DNA of 51,787 bases from Lachnospiraceae bacterium. GTDB taxonomy: Bacteria > Bacillota > Clostridia > Lachnospirales > Lachnospiraceae. The notes beneath the pieces were generated by a model that was given only the letters and a program-made list of their open reading frames with translations, ran no database searches and was not told the DNA's origin. Location of the stretch: the NCBI GenBank assembly GCA_017625255.1, contig JAGALK010000063.1, positions 1-51,787 of the forward strand. Direction: 5' to 3'. This document shows, in pieces, positions 18,330 through 25,460 of the stretch (its first letter is position 1; every line of letters begins with the position of its first letter). Position numbers and translations under genes: made by a program.

Positions 18330-19397
18330 ATGAACGATACTACATTTCAAACTTTATCAAACTACTATACCATTTTAGATAACTTAACGCCAAACAAAAC
18401 CTACGGAACCTATATTGCTATGACTCCGACTACCCCTAAACGGCTCATTATAAAAGAAATGGATGTCAAAAGAGCTTCCATCTATGCGCAATTAAGTACT
18501 TCATGGAATCCTTATATCGCAAATGTCTATGCTGTACATACTTTTGAAGACTGCTCTGTTGCCATTACAGAATATGTAAATGGACTCACTTTGCAGGAAT
18601 ATATTCATATACATGGACTTTTAGATATAAAAACTGCATTAGATGTCTGCGTACAATTATGCGAAGGTTTAGAAGAATTTCATAAACAGGGATTTATTCA
18701 TAAAGATATTACTCCCAATAATATCATTGTTTGTAAGTCTAAAGAGGATTCCGATTCCATTCATATAAAAATCATAGATTTTGGCATTGCCCGCAAATTT
18801 TCTTATGGGAAAAATAGTGATACAGAAGTATTAGGTACATTAGGCTTTGTAGCTCCGGAAGTCCGAAGTGCTACACAATCTAATGCAAGAGCCGATATTT
18901 ACTCCATCGGCTGCATTCTAAACTATATGTTGACCGGAAAGCATCCCGGCGAAATGAAATATTGCGAAAATTCAGCTATTCTAAAGCTTTTGAACAATAC
19001 GATTACATTAGATCCACAAGACAGATATTCTTCTGTTATGAAGTTAAAAAAAGAAATTGAAAATGTGCAAAAAAAGAGTATTTCTTCCTATTTACCATTT
19101 TTGAAATATATTCCCGGTTTTCGTTCAAGAACGCTATGGAAGACAATTCTTGCTTTACTTTATTATGCTATATTAGGAGATTTGTTTATAGATTTATACA
19201 TTCAAGGCAATTATTCTTATTTTTTACCCTATGCTATAATGCTAATTCTTCCTATATTTATCGCATTTAATATATGTAACATTTTCTTTTTCATACCTCA
19301 TAAAATTAAAAACAATTCATTTGCTTTTGCAATAATAAAAGTTATACTGATGAACCTATCTTTCTTTGGCGGAATGATGTGGATAGCAGCATTATAA
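18330..19397 (+). CDS. Membrane-anchored Hanks-type Ser/Thr protein kinase
   Basis: With start ATG 18330 it is 355 residues. The kinase domain spans about 12-265: the ATP-binding Lys is K42 in LIIKEM, the catalytic loop is HKDITPNN (D126, N131), the metal-binding motif is DFG at 150-152, and activation is framed by GTLGFVAPE. The glycine-rich loop is poorly conserved, but all catalytic residues are present. Residues about 270-355 contain three or four membrane helices and no PASTA repeats, so it differs from PrkC-type kinases. The frame extends left to 18291 but overlaps the HTH gene without a ribosome binding site. The substrate is probably the neighbouring HTH or TPR-like protein. Confidence 0.88.
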   Translation: MNDTTFQTLSNYYTILDNLTPNKTYGTYIAMTPTTPKRLIIKEMDVKRASIYAQLSTSWNPYIANVYAVHTFEDCSVAITEYVNGLTLQEYIHIHGLLDIKTALDVCVQLCEGLEEFHKQGFIHKDITPNNIIVCKSKEDSDSIHIKIIDFGIARKFSYGKNSDTEVLGTLGFVAPEVRSATQSNARADIYSIGCILNYMLTGKHPGEMKYCENSAILKLLNNTITLDPQDRYSSVMKLKKEIENVQKKSISSYLPFLKYIPGFRSRTLWKTILALLYYAILGDLFIDLYIQGNYSYFLPYAIMLILPIFIAFNICNIFFFIPHKIKNNSFAFAIIKVILMNLSFFGGMMWIAAL

Positions 19398-19409
19398 GGA
19401 ACTTACTCT

Positions 19410-20603
19410 ATGGAATATAATACATACCAAAAAGGATTAACAGCCTTTTCAGAAGAAATGCAATTAACACCAATTATTGATAATATTATGTCTATGCCTG
19501 TTTCTCCTTTTAAGAAAATTTCACTACTTAAAGCACTACTAAGAGACCAGCAGTATTCCAGTGATTTGGCAATAAGTAAAATTACTTACCATATTCATGA
19601 TATAAAATTCCAGATTAAAAATTTCATACAAAGAATATTTGCATTTATACTGAGTATCATTTTAATTGCCTTTCCAATTTATCGTAACAGCCACTTATTT
19701 ACTATAGGTACTAATTCAGAAACCCTAGTGTCTGCCATCGATGATTACCATCAAAATGATACTCAGTCCGCAATAGTTCGTTTTGAAAAACTCATGGATA
19801 AAAACTATGATGAATATATTATTTATGCCTATGCCAGTGACATATACTGGAACCGAAAAGACTACGATAAAAGTGCATATACTCTATTACATTATTTAAA
19901 AAACATATACGGTAAAGAAAATATTTCATACAGCACAAGAGCTTACCAGACTTTAAAAGACAAATATTATTCTGGTTATTTATCTGAGCAAATGTATCAG
20001 GAAATACAGGATTTCTTACTATCCGCTTCCGCCCAATGTGAAGCATACAGTTTTATTGAACAACTAATAGATAGAGGAGATTATACAACTGCACTTTCAC
20101 TATGTGAAAATCAGATGGCTTCCGGTTCTGATAATTATAAGCTTACCTGCTTATATAGCTACTGTTTAATTTCTTTAAACCAGATAGATAAAGCATTCCT
20201 ATATATATATACATACTTAGACCAGACAACAAATTCCGCCGTATCCTATGAACAGCTATACGCTTTGAAATCATTTATCCTTCCCTTTTTAGAGGGCGAA
20301 CAATATGACCTTATGAACAGTATTTCTATATCCTATGAAGATTTAAGTGGAGATTATTTTTTATCTTCTGACTACTGTGCAACACAAAATGAGTTTCAAG
20401 AATATACAACACAATATTTCGCTGACAGCAATCTGGATGTATCTGCACCTTACACCAACCCCTTTTTAGTTCAAGGCCGTTATTGTTATCTTGTATATAC
20501 GAATAATCCCAATTCTAAGCTATACGAACCGGAATATTACTATTTTTCAGCAGATTTGACTACTGTTTTTAAATTTGAAAACGGAAAATATATTGTATTA
20601 TAG
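19410..20603 (+). CDS. Membrane protein with TPR-like repeats
   Basis: A 397-residue protein with one clear membrane helix at about 72-92 (RIFAFILSIILIAFPIY). The N-terminal 70 residues would be cytoplasmic. The large outer part has helix-turn-helix pairs of TPR character (YHQNDTQSAIVRFEKLMDKN, IDRGDYTTALSLCENQMASG) and ends in a short beta-rich domain (PEYYYFSADLTTVFKFENG). It starts 12 bp after the kinase gene with AAGGAA upstream, completing a three-gene operon closed by a hairpin. It might be the extracellular sensor or scaffold for the kinase. The family is not recognised beyond the repeats. Confidence 0.7.
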   Translation: MEYNTYQKGLTAFSEEMQLTPIIDNIMSMPVSPFKKISLLKALLRDQQYSSDLAISKITYHIHDIKFQIKNFIQRIFAFILSIILIAFPIYRNSHLFTIGTNSETLVSAIDDYHQNDTQSAIVRFEKLMDKNYDEYIIYAYASDIYWNRKDYDKSAYTLLHYLKNIYGKENISYSTRAYQTLKDKYYSGYLSEQMYQEIQDFLLSASAQCEAYSFIEQLIDRGDYTTALSLCENQMASGSDNYKLTCLYSYCLISLNQIDKAFLYIYTYLDQTTNSAVSYEQLYALKSFILPFLEGEQYDLMNSISISYEDLSGDYFLSSDYCATQNEFQEYTTQYFADSNLDVSAPYTNPFLVQGRYCYLVYTNNPNSKLYEPEYYYFSADLTTVFKFENGKYIVL

Positions 20604-20615
20604 TATCAAAAAAAC

Positions 20616-20650
20616 AGGCATAAATATCTATTCTACAGATATCTATGCCT
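20616..20650. terminator. Bidirectional terminator
   Basis: Stem AGGCATAAATATCT / AGATATCTATGCCT (20616-20629 / 20637-20650) with one mismatch. Leftward it ends in a run of seven T, rightward in TTCCTTT. It lies between the kinase operon and the convergent lipoprotein gene. Confidence 0.85.
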
Positions 20651-20655
20651 TTCCT

Positions 20656-21393
20656 TTACTGAACTTCAAACACTAAAACCCCGGCTGCATTTGAAGCTAT
20701 TTCTCCTGTATTAAAGAATACTTTCATGCCTTCTTCATCCAGATAAAATTTAAAATCCTCTACCTTTAATTCTTCTAAAAACGCTTCTATACCCATGATT
20801 TCCTGTCTTGAATTCATAAATTCCAACTGGGAATAAATGACATTTATCACATACTGCTTTGCATTAGCGGCTTGCATCCCCAACACATCATCCATATAAA
20901 GCACTTCCCCTGTTTTTACATGAAAATTATAAGCCCTTATATCGGTTGAGGAAACTCCCCCTGCATACCAATACTCCTCCATAACAACACTTATGTAGTC
21001 TTTGTCTTCATATATACTTTTCAATTTACTTGTACAATAGTAAGGATAATCACCCGTTTTGTAATCGCTGTCTCTTCCACTGTAAACATATTCAAAAAAC
21101 AGCTCCTTATAGCTTTCCTCATAAACCTCATAAAGCTCTTCTAACCTTTGATTAATCTGCTTATATTCAGGATTATTCACATCAAACATCACCAAATCAT
21201 ATGCATAAGCAGCTACTATTCCACCTAGTGAATCTTTTTCTAAAACTTCTATTTTTTCTACATGATAATTCTGATTTTTCTCTGATGTTTCCGTTTCTTC
21301 TATATAGGAATCTACTTTTACTTCTTCATTTTTACCGCATCCACAGATAAAACAACCTATTATCAGAAGGAATAGCCTAATATATATTTTCAT
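20656..21393 (-). CDS. Lipoprotein, DUF3298-like
   Basis: A 245-residue surface lipoprotein. The N terminus MKIYIRLFLLIIGCFICGC is a lipoprotein signal, with C19 as the likely lipidated residue. After an acidic spacer, the mature domain ends YAGGVSSTDIRAYNFHVKTG, EVLYMDDVLG and LDEEGMKVFFNTGEIASNA, the pattern of DUF3298/DUF4163 domains found in PdaC- and RsiV-like proteins. Function is unknown; sensing or binding at the cell surface is plausible. Its ATG is directly adjacent to the stop of the broken pRiA4b ORF-3-like gene, so it is the last gene of a formerly three-gene operon. Confidence 0.75.
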   Translation of the reverse strand: MKIYIRLFLLIIGCFICGCGKNEEVKVDSYIEETETSEKNQNYHVEKIEVLEKDSLGGIVAAYAYDLVMFDVNNPEYKQINQRLEELYEVYEESYKELFFEYVYSGRDSDYKTGDYPYYCTSKLKSIYEDKDYISVVMEEYWYAGGVSSTDIRAYNFHVKTGEVLYMDDVLGMQAANAKQYVINVIYSQLEFMNSRQEIMGIEAFLEELKVEDFKFYLDEEGMKVFFNTGEIASNAAGVLVFEVQ

Positions 21394-21658
21394 TTATTCA
21401 TTATCCTCGTTATCCGAGCCAAACATATCATTTATAGCATTCATATCACAGCCATCTGAATAGCCTACCCAGTCCAGCCATTCCATGTGTTCTTCATATT
21501 CCGGATGATTTTTGTCACTAATGATATCCACTCCATCCCATAACTTCATTTAATATTAAACTCAACTGAGAAAAGGTAATGCCCGCTGGGACAATCACTC
21601 TTCTCCAGATTGGAGGCTTTGAATTTTTGATTGCAATTTTTAACTGAAATGCTTTCAT
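21394..21658 (-). pseudogene. pRiA4b ORF-3-like gene with an internal deletion
   Basis: From ATG 21658 (AAGGAG upstream) the frame reads MKAFQLKIAIKNSKPPIWRR, then VIVPAGITFSQLSLILNEVM and stops at 21518. This is the N terminus of the plasmid pRiA4b ORF-3 family. Shifted by one frame, the DNA continues DIISDKNHPEYEEHMEWLD to TAA at 21394, the C-terminal end of the same family. The middle of a protein normally near 180 residues is gone. At the junction GGAGTGGATATCATT can be read as both the N-terminal and the C-terminal sequence, suggesting deletion between short repeats. It lies between the SEC-C gene and the lipoprotein gene. Confidence 0.8.
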
Positions 21659-21682
21659 AGCAAATCTCCTTATTGTACAGTT

Positions 21683-22984
21683 TTATCTTCCACAACACTG
21701 TTTATATTTTTTACCCGAACCGCATGGACACGGTTCATTTCGTCCGATTTTCTTCTGTGTTCTTTCATAGGGTTCTATGCTCTCATGAAGATATACAGGT
21801 TCTTTTTTTTGTGAAATTTCTTTTGCATATTCTTTTTCCAGTGATTTTTCTAATTCTTTCACAGATTCTTTTGTCTGTATAAAATCATATAAATTCTTAA
21901 GCACTTTTTCCTGTAAAGACTTTGTATCCTGCATAACATTTTGCATAAAATTTTGGATAACCTTCCATGTATAAGGATATGTCTTTTCAATATAGGAAAA
22001 CTCTTCTTCGTGCCCCGGATAATATTGACAAATATACCATTCATACATATAGGCTCTTGTCAGTATCTCTCTTCGCATTTCTTCATATGGCGCATCTACC
22101 AAGCCATATTCCCGACCATTACTTGCTGTCAGATAGTTTTCCATAAAAGCATTTACTTTAGAATCTTCATGATATTGATAGGATTCTAAAGATGCATATG
22201 CTGATTCCACTGTTTTTCTATAAGATTCCAGATTCAGATATCCTTTATTTTCTATATAAGTTATAAATTCCAAAAACAGCGGTCTGTACCATTTATTTTG
22301 AAGCAACTCACATAAATACACGATTGTTCCTGCCAAATGCTCCTGCATGATTTCACTCATTTCAATGGAATCCAGGAATTTATAATAGGACTGCAAATCC
22401 TGCTGATAACAATTATTTCTAAGTGCAATATCCAAATACAGCAGATTTTCGTATGTTCCATCTAACATTTCAGCCGAAGCAATAACTCCTGTTTTCTCAT
22501 ACAATTCTATTTCTTTATAAAAAATTTCTCTGCTTTGCTTAAGTTTACCAACTTCCTGCAGACAATCTCCATAAGAATTATAAAAGAAAGGATAATACCC
22601 ACTAGGAGGATATATTTTTTCAAACTCTGTAATTGCCTGTTCGTATTCTTCCATCATATGATATGTAAACCCAAGATGCATATGTGGAAGTTCTTTATCA
22701 GGAAACTCCATTACCAACTCCTGATATATCTTTTTTGCTAAAAAAGCTTTTCTCTTGGCAAAATAACAATTTCCTAAGAGCATACGAATTTCATAATACC
22801 CTTCTTTACCTTGATCATCCAACAACTGCGTACACAACTCTATTGCCTTGTCATAGTTTTGTTCCTACTCGTATTGAAATGCCTGTCTAGCTTTACTCTG
22901 AACTATAATCGGTAAACTTGCCACTGCATTTTCGATGGTCTGATTATATTCTTCATTTATTGTAGCTGTTATTAGTTTTTTCAA
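21683..22984 (-). pseudogene. SEC-C/TPR-like protein interrupted by an amber codon
   Basis: The complete frame would start at TTG 22984 (AGGAGA upstream) and run 433 residues. It carries TAG as codon 40 (22865-22867): the text reads ARQAFQYE, stop, [13 protein letters not shown]. The remaining frame of about 384 residues contains TPR-like helices ([46 protein letters not shown]) and ends with an intact zinc-binding SEC-C motif, [23 protein letters not shown] domains bind zinc and occur in SecA and many regulators. Translation could restart at TTG 22837, which has no good ribosome binding site. It is either a fresh pseudogene or a readthrough case; I favour pseudogene. Confidence 0.8.
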
Positions 22985-23032
22985 TTTACACTTTCTCCTA
23001 CATTATCATTGTGTTTAATCCTAACATCCTTT

Positions 23033-23119
23033 TTTCTTTTCGCTCAAGCCTTGATTTTACTGGCTTTTCCTAGTCGATGCGACAGGATTCGAATCTGCGG
23101 CCTCTGCGTCCCGAACGCA
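23033..23119 (-). repeat. tRNA-Pro 3'-half copy plus flank (partial tRNA)
   Basis: These 87 bp match 25261-25347 with five mismatches, in the same orientation. The copy contains the 3' half of tRNA-Pro(CGG), from the anticodon stem to the discriminator base, and about 38 bp of the downstream flank. It stops at GAACGCA; the 5' half of the tRNA is missing, so it cannot make tRNA. One T-stem change and one variable-region change show drift. The following 23120-23312 has no gene I can support. The pair of direct repeats brackets the toxin-antitoxin block. Confidence 0.9.
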
Positions 23120-23312
23120 ATTTTTTCCAGCTTGAATTTGATTGATTTGGGTTTGTCAAAATCCGTTAATGCCGATAGAATAAGGAGTTGCGAGGTGTAG
23201 TTGCATTTTACACGCTGTGAGCGTTTATAATTTACAAACCGTTTCATTAGAACGGACTTTAGAACAGAATTTAGAATAATGATATTGTACCCACTATGTA
23301 TACTAAATATCT

Positions 23313-23393
23313 TTATTCCAATGACTGTAAATATTCTTCCACCATTCTAACCACTTCTTTTGCTCCACCTGTATCATCTAAATTAAGCTGCAT
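23313..23393 (-). pseudogene. Remnant of a HEPN gene (26 codons)
   Basis: The ORF starts at ATG 23393, overlapping the end of the MNT gene by 11 nt, exactly as the intact HEPN gene overlaps its MNT partner at 24513-24523. It begins MQLNLDD (intact copy: MQPNEKD) and after seven residues jumps to EVVRMVEEYLQSLE, which resembles the intact C-terminal AVEFLRCVEDFLEE. About 100 internal residues are absent, so the toxin-like partner is lost. Confidence 0.65.
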
Positions 23394-23721
23394 ATAATTC
23401 TATTCCTTCTTTTTTTACATTGTTGTAAAATGGATATGCCCTAAGCCATTTGTTAAAATGTTCCTGATTTTTCACAATCAGCATAATTTCTAAATTATTA
23501 TCAAAATTATAGTCAAAAGTCATATCTGAAAGAGCATGACCTTTTTCCTTAATTTCTTCATCTGTTAAATCTACCAATATCATAATGTCAATATCTGATT
23601 CTGGTCTAAAGTCTCCTCTTGCATAGGAACCATATAATATCACGGCTCTTAATCTTTGTCCGTAGATTGTATGCACATCTTCTACATATTGTTTCAGTAA
23701 CTCATTTAAACTTTGAGACAT
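23383..23721 (-). CDS. MNT-type nucleotidyltransferase (antitoxin-like), copy 1
   Basis: A 112-residue minimal nucleotidyltransferase. The catalytic core AVILYGSYARGDFRPESDID carries the GSxARG motif and the metal-binding aspartates in SDIDIMILVD. In MNT-HEPN pairs this protein adenylylates and neutralises the HEPN ribonuclease. Here the partner gene immediately downstream is reduced to a 26-codon remnant, so the protein is an orphan. GGAGGAG lies before ATG 23721. It is paralogous to the copy at 24513-24857. Confidence 0.85.
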   Translation of the reverse strand: MSQSLNELLKQYVEDVHTIYGQRLRAVILYGSYARGDFRPESDIDIMILVDLTDEEIKEKGHALSDMTFDYNFDNNLEIMLIVKNQEHFNKWLRAYPFYNNVKKEGIELYAA

Positions 23722-23767
23722 TTTGCTCCTCCTCTCTCAGAATTTTCTCTTCACCAACCTGCTTCAT

Positions 23768-23947
23768 CTAACTTTTGACATCTCTTAATTTGACCTTATA
23801 TTTCTTATCTAAATACAATTTTAAATCTTCCATTGAAGCTTCGCCATTTTTTTCTTTTTCTATATATTTTTTAAAATCTTCTGTAGGTTCTAACCCATCT
23901 ACCTTAATTAATCCAATCGCATAATCCCATGCTTGTGAATTCGTCAT
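23768..23947 (-). CDS. VbhA-like (Fic-type) antitoxin, orphan
   Basis: A 59-residue ORF with GGAG 8 nt before ATG 23947. The helices AWDYAIGLIKVDGLEPTEDF, KKYIEKEKNGEAS and MEDLKLYLDKKYKVK follow the VbhA antitoxin pattern, in which a helix inserts a Glu into the Fic active site. Here the expected (S/T)xxxE(G/N) motif reads LIKVDG, so the inhibitory Glu is Asp. A Fic toxin gene would normally follow but the next gene is an MNT protein 46 bp downstream. It is therefore an antitoxin without its toxin, or one acting on a Fic protein elsewhere. Family assignment by eye. Confidence 0.6.
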   Translation of the reverse strand: MTNSQAWDYAIGLIKVDGLEPTEDFKKYIEKEKNGEASMEDLKLYLDKKYKVKLRDVKS

Positions 23948-23966
23948 ATTCTATCTCCAAATTTTC

Positions 23967-24119
23967 TCAACATTCTATAAGTAGAAATGATAATACAAAC
24001 GGTCTATTCAATCCATCCGTCGGATCAACAAACAAATCCAAAATATTCTCTAACTCATATTCATCTGCATTTCTAGTCCTAAACGGATGTGAACTATAAA
24101 TTTCTTCTAAACCAGGCAT
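23967..24119 (-). pseudogene. 50-codon N-terminal stub of an unidentified gene
   Basis: From ATG 24119, with GGAG 7 nt upstream, the frame reads MPGLEEIYSSHPFRTRNADE, then YELENILDLFVDPTDGLNRP, and after F ends in a hydrophobic tail and TGA. The conserved look of the first 40 residues followed by an abrupt change suggests the start of a larger protein, possibly an ATPase (weak recollection), cut by a deletion. It could also be a real small protein. It lies 14 bp after the HEPN gene in the same operon. Confidence 0.45.
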
Positions 24120-24133
24120 ATCTTTCTCCAATT

Positions 24134-24523
24134 CTATTCTTCTAAAAAGTCCTCAACACATCTCAAAAACTCAACAGCTTTCTCATATTGTTCCAATGCT
24201 TCTTCCTTTGAAACAATGAAAAAATCTGAATAATCACATTTTTCCCGAATTCTGTAAGCAGAATCTATAATCTTATATGTTCCTTTCTCAAAATCCCCTG
24301 TATGCACATGATATTGATTAAAATATGCAATCACAGATGAATGTTTGGACGCATCAAAACCATCTAAAACATTTACTGCACGAATAGCATGAAAAATAGC
24401 ATAATAAGAACGATTAACAGCACCTCTATACAAACCGTTTTCTAAATTAATTTTTGCGGTCTGAATATCTTCTCTTGCTCGCTCCAAACGATAATTTGAC
24501 AAATCTTTTTCATTAGGCTGCAT
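24134..24523 (-). CDS. HEPN domain protein (toxin-like)
   Basis: With start ATG 24523 (AAGGAG 9 nt upstream, overlapping the MNT stop by 11 nt) it has 129 residues. It is all helical: RAREDIQTAKINLENGLYRG, then AVNRSYYAIFHAIRAV and EALEQYEKAVEFLRCVEDFL. HEPN domains act as RNases in toxin-antitoxin systems; an R-x6-H spacing is visible in RSYYAIFH, within the R-x4-6-H rule, although in this subfamily its catalytic role is uncertain. Its partner MNT gene lies directly upstream. Together they form the only complete pair in the block. Confidence 0.82.
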   Translation of the reverse strand: MQPNEKDLSNYRLERAREDIQTAKINLENGLYRGAVNRSYYAIFHAIRAVNVLDGFDASKHSSVIAYFNQYHVHTGDFEKGTYKIIDSAYRIREKCDYSDFFIVSKEEALEQYEKAVEFLRCVEDFLEE

Positions 24524-24857
24524 ATAAAACAACTCCTTCATTTTCTACATTTCGATAAAATGGTAACACCTGTTTCCATTCACTAAATTCAGCATAACAA
24601 ACATCTATAATCGAAAACACCTTAAAATATTCTAATGCAAAATCTGTAGAAACATCGCACAGCTTATCCGCATACTTTTTCAATTCTTCTGCCGAAGAAT
24701 CTACCAAAACCATGATATCAATATCTGATTCTGGTGTCGCTGTTCCCCGTGCTACGGAGCCATATAAAATAATAGCTTTCAACTTACTTCCATATACTAC
24801 CTTTATACTTGCCGATAATTTTTCTAAAATATTTTTTAATTCATTATCTTGTATCAT
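24513..24857 (-). CDS. MNT-type nucleotidyltransferase (antitoxin-like), copy 2
   Basis: A 114-residue protein with the minimal nucleotidyltransferase core AIILYGSVARGTATPESDID followed by IMVLVDSS. Expected role: AMPylation-based control of the downstream HEPN protein, with which its gene overlaps. It ends VVLYAA, as copy 1 ends IELYAA. Its promoter (24878-24906) is strong. The divergent type I toxin gene begins 121 bp to the right of its start. Confidence 0.85.
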   Translation of the reverse strand: MIQDNELKNILEKLSASIKVVYGSKLKAIILYGSVARGTATPESDIDIMVLVDSSAEELKKYADKLCDVSTDFALEYFKVFSIIDVCYAEFSEWKQVLPFYRNVENEGVVLYAA

Positions 24858-24877
24858 ACTATCACATCCTTTTCTAC

Positions 24878-24906
24878 ATTATACTGTATTTGTATTTTTT
24901 TGTACA
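24878..24906 (-). promoter_or_regulatory. Promoter of the MNT-HEPN operon, repeated leader copy 2
   Basis: TGTACA (24901-24906), a 17-nt spacer and perfect TATAAT (24878-24883) on the minus strand. The surrounding 38 nt resemble the promoter of the PcfJ-like gene at about 30 positions, and the similarity continues upstream around ATAAAAAC. Confidence 0.65.
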
Positions 24907-24978
24907 TTATAAATCAGCGTTTTTATAGTCTATCTCGGGCTCCAACCCAATCCAGTCTTGTGGAAAGGGGTGGTAATT

Positions 24979-25065
24979 ATGGTTACATATTCCGGCTTAT
25001 TTACTTTTGTCATCATGTTGTGTACCGTAATAACGCTTGTAAATAATTATAAGCATAAAAAATAG
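24979..25065 (+). CDS. Type I toxin, holin-like membrane peptide
   Basis: A 28-residue ORF, MVTYSGLFTFVIMLCTVITL followed by VNNYKHKK: one membrane helix and a basic tail, the layout of putative holin-like toxins of the TxpA/BsrE kind in Firmicutes. GGGGTGG lies just before ATG 24979. The stop codon lies in the 5' arm of a hairpin, and an antisense promoter faces it from the right. Such peptides depolarise membranes when not silenced by the antisense RNA. Confidence 0.75.
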   Translation: MVTYSGLFTFVIMLCTVITLVNNYKHKK

Positions 25066-25098
25066 CCGTCCTGCCCTGAGAAAGCTAACGGCTATTTT
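25059..25098. terminator. Shared terminator of toxin mRNA and antisense RNA
   Basis: An 11-bp stem AAAATAGCCGT / ACGGCTATTTT (25059-25069 / 25088-25098) with A/T runs on both outer sides, suited to end transcripts from either direction. Confidence 0.75.
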
Positions 25099-25195
25099 AT
25101 AACTGTTATTCTTACCGGGTTGGGTGAGTGCGATTCACCTGCCGGTTGGGATGTTACTGCTGCCAATTCCTTAGGCGAACTATTCCAGAAAAAAA
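25059..25195 (-). ncRNA. Putative antisense RNA antitoxin
   Basis: A leftward promoter at 25202-25230 points at the toxin gene, and the shared hairpin would end the transcript after about 135 nt. The RNA would be complementary to the toxin mRNA 3' region and contains GC-rich dyads around CCCAACCCGG and AACCGGCAGG. This is the usual layout of TxpA/RatA-like type I modules. The boundaries are inferred. Confidence 0.5.
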
Positions 25196-25201
25196 ACTAA
25201 A

Positions 25202-25230
25202 ATATTTTGCGTTAATCAAATGTTAGTCAA
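25202..25230 (-). promoter_or_regulatory. Promoter for the antisense RNA
   Basis: TTGACT (25225-25230), a 17-nt spacer and AAATAT (25202-25207) on the minus strand, between the tRNA terminator and the type I toxin locus. Confidence 0.5.
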
Positions 25231-25237
25231 AACAAGA

Positions 25238-25263
25238 AAAGCACCCCGTTAATGGAGTGCTTT
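25238..25263 (-). terminator. Terminator downstream of tRNA-Pro
   Basis: Stem AAAGCACTCC / GGGGTGCTTT on the minus strand (one G-U pair), followed by TTCTTGTTTT; about 40 nt after the tRNA 3' end. Confidence 0.8.
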
Positions 25264-25301
25264 CTTTTCTCTCAAGCCTTGATTTTACTGGCTTTCCTTA
25301 G

Positions 25302-25375
25302 TCGATGCGACAGGATTCGAACCTGCGACCTCTGCGTCCCGAACGCAGCGCTCTACCAAGCTGAGCCACGCATCG
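25302..25375 (-). tRNA. tRNA-Pro(CGG)
   Basis: A complete 74-nt cloverleaf without encoded CCA: acceptor CGATGCG / CGCATCG, discriminator A, D arm GCTCAGCTTGGTAGAGC, anticodon loop TTCGGGA with anticodon CGG, T arm GCAGGTTCGAATCCTGT. It is followed by a hairpin terminator. Its 3' half is duplicated at 23033-23119, marking it as a likely past integration or recombination site. Confidence 0.96.
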
Positions 25376-25460
25376 TTATTTACTTAGACATGCTACATCT
25401 CAAACATGCCTAAGTATCATATCACATTTTTTCTGTTTTGTCTAGACATTGCTGAATTTT

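Noticed and set aside
23120..25260. Complete integrative element between the tRNA repeats.
   Set aside because: No integrase, recombinase or excisionase frame is present in the 2.2 kb, so at most it is a remnant.
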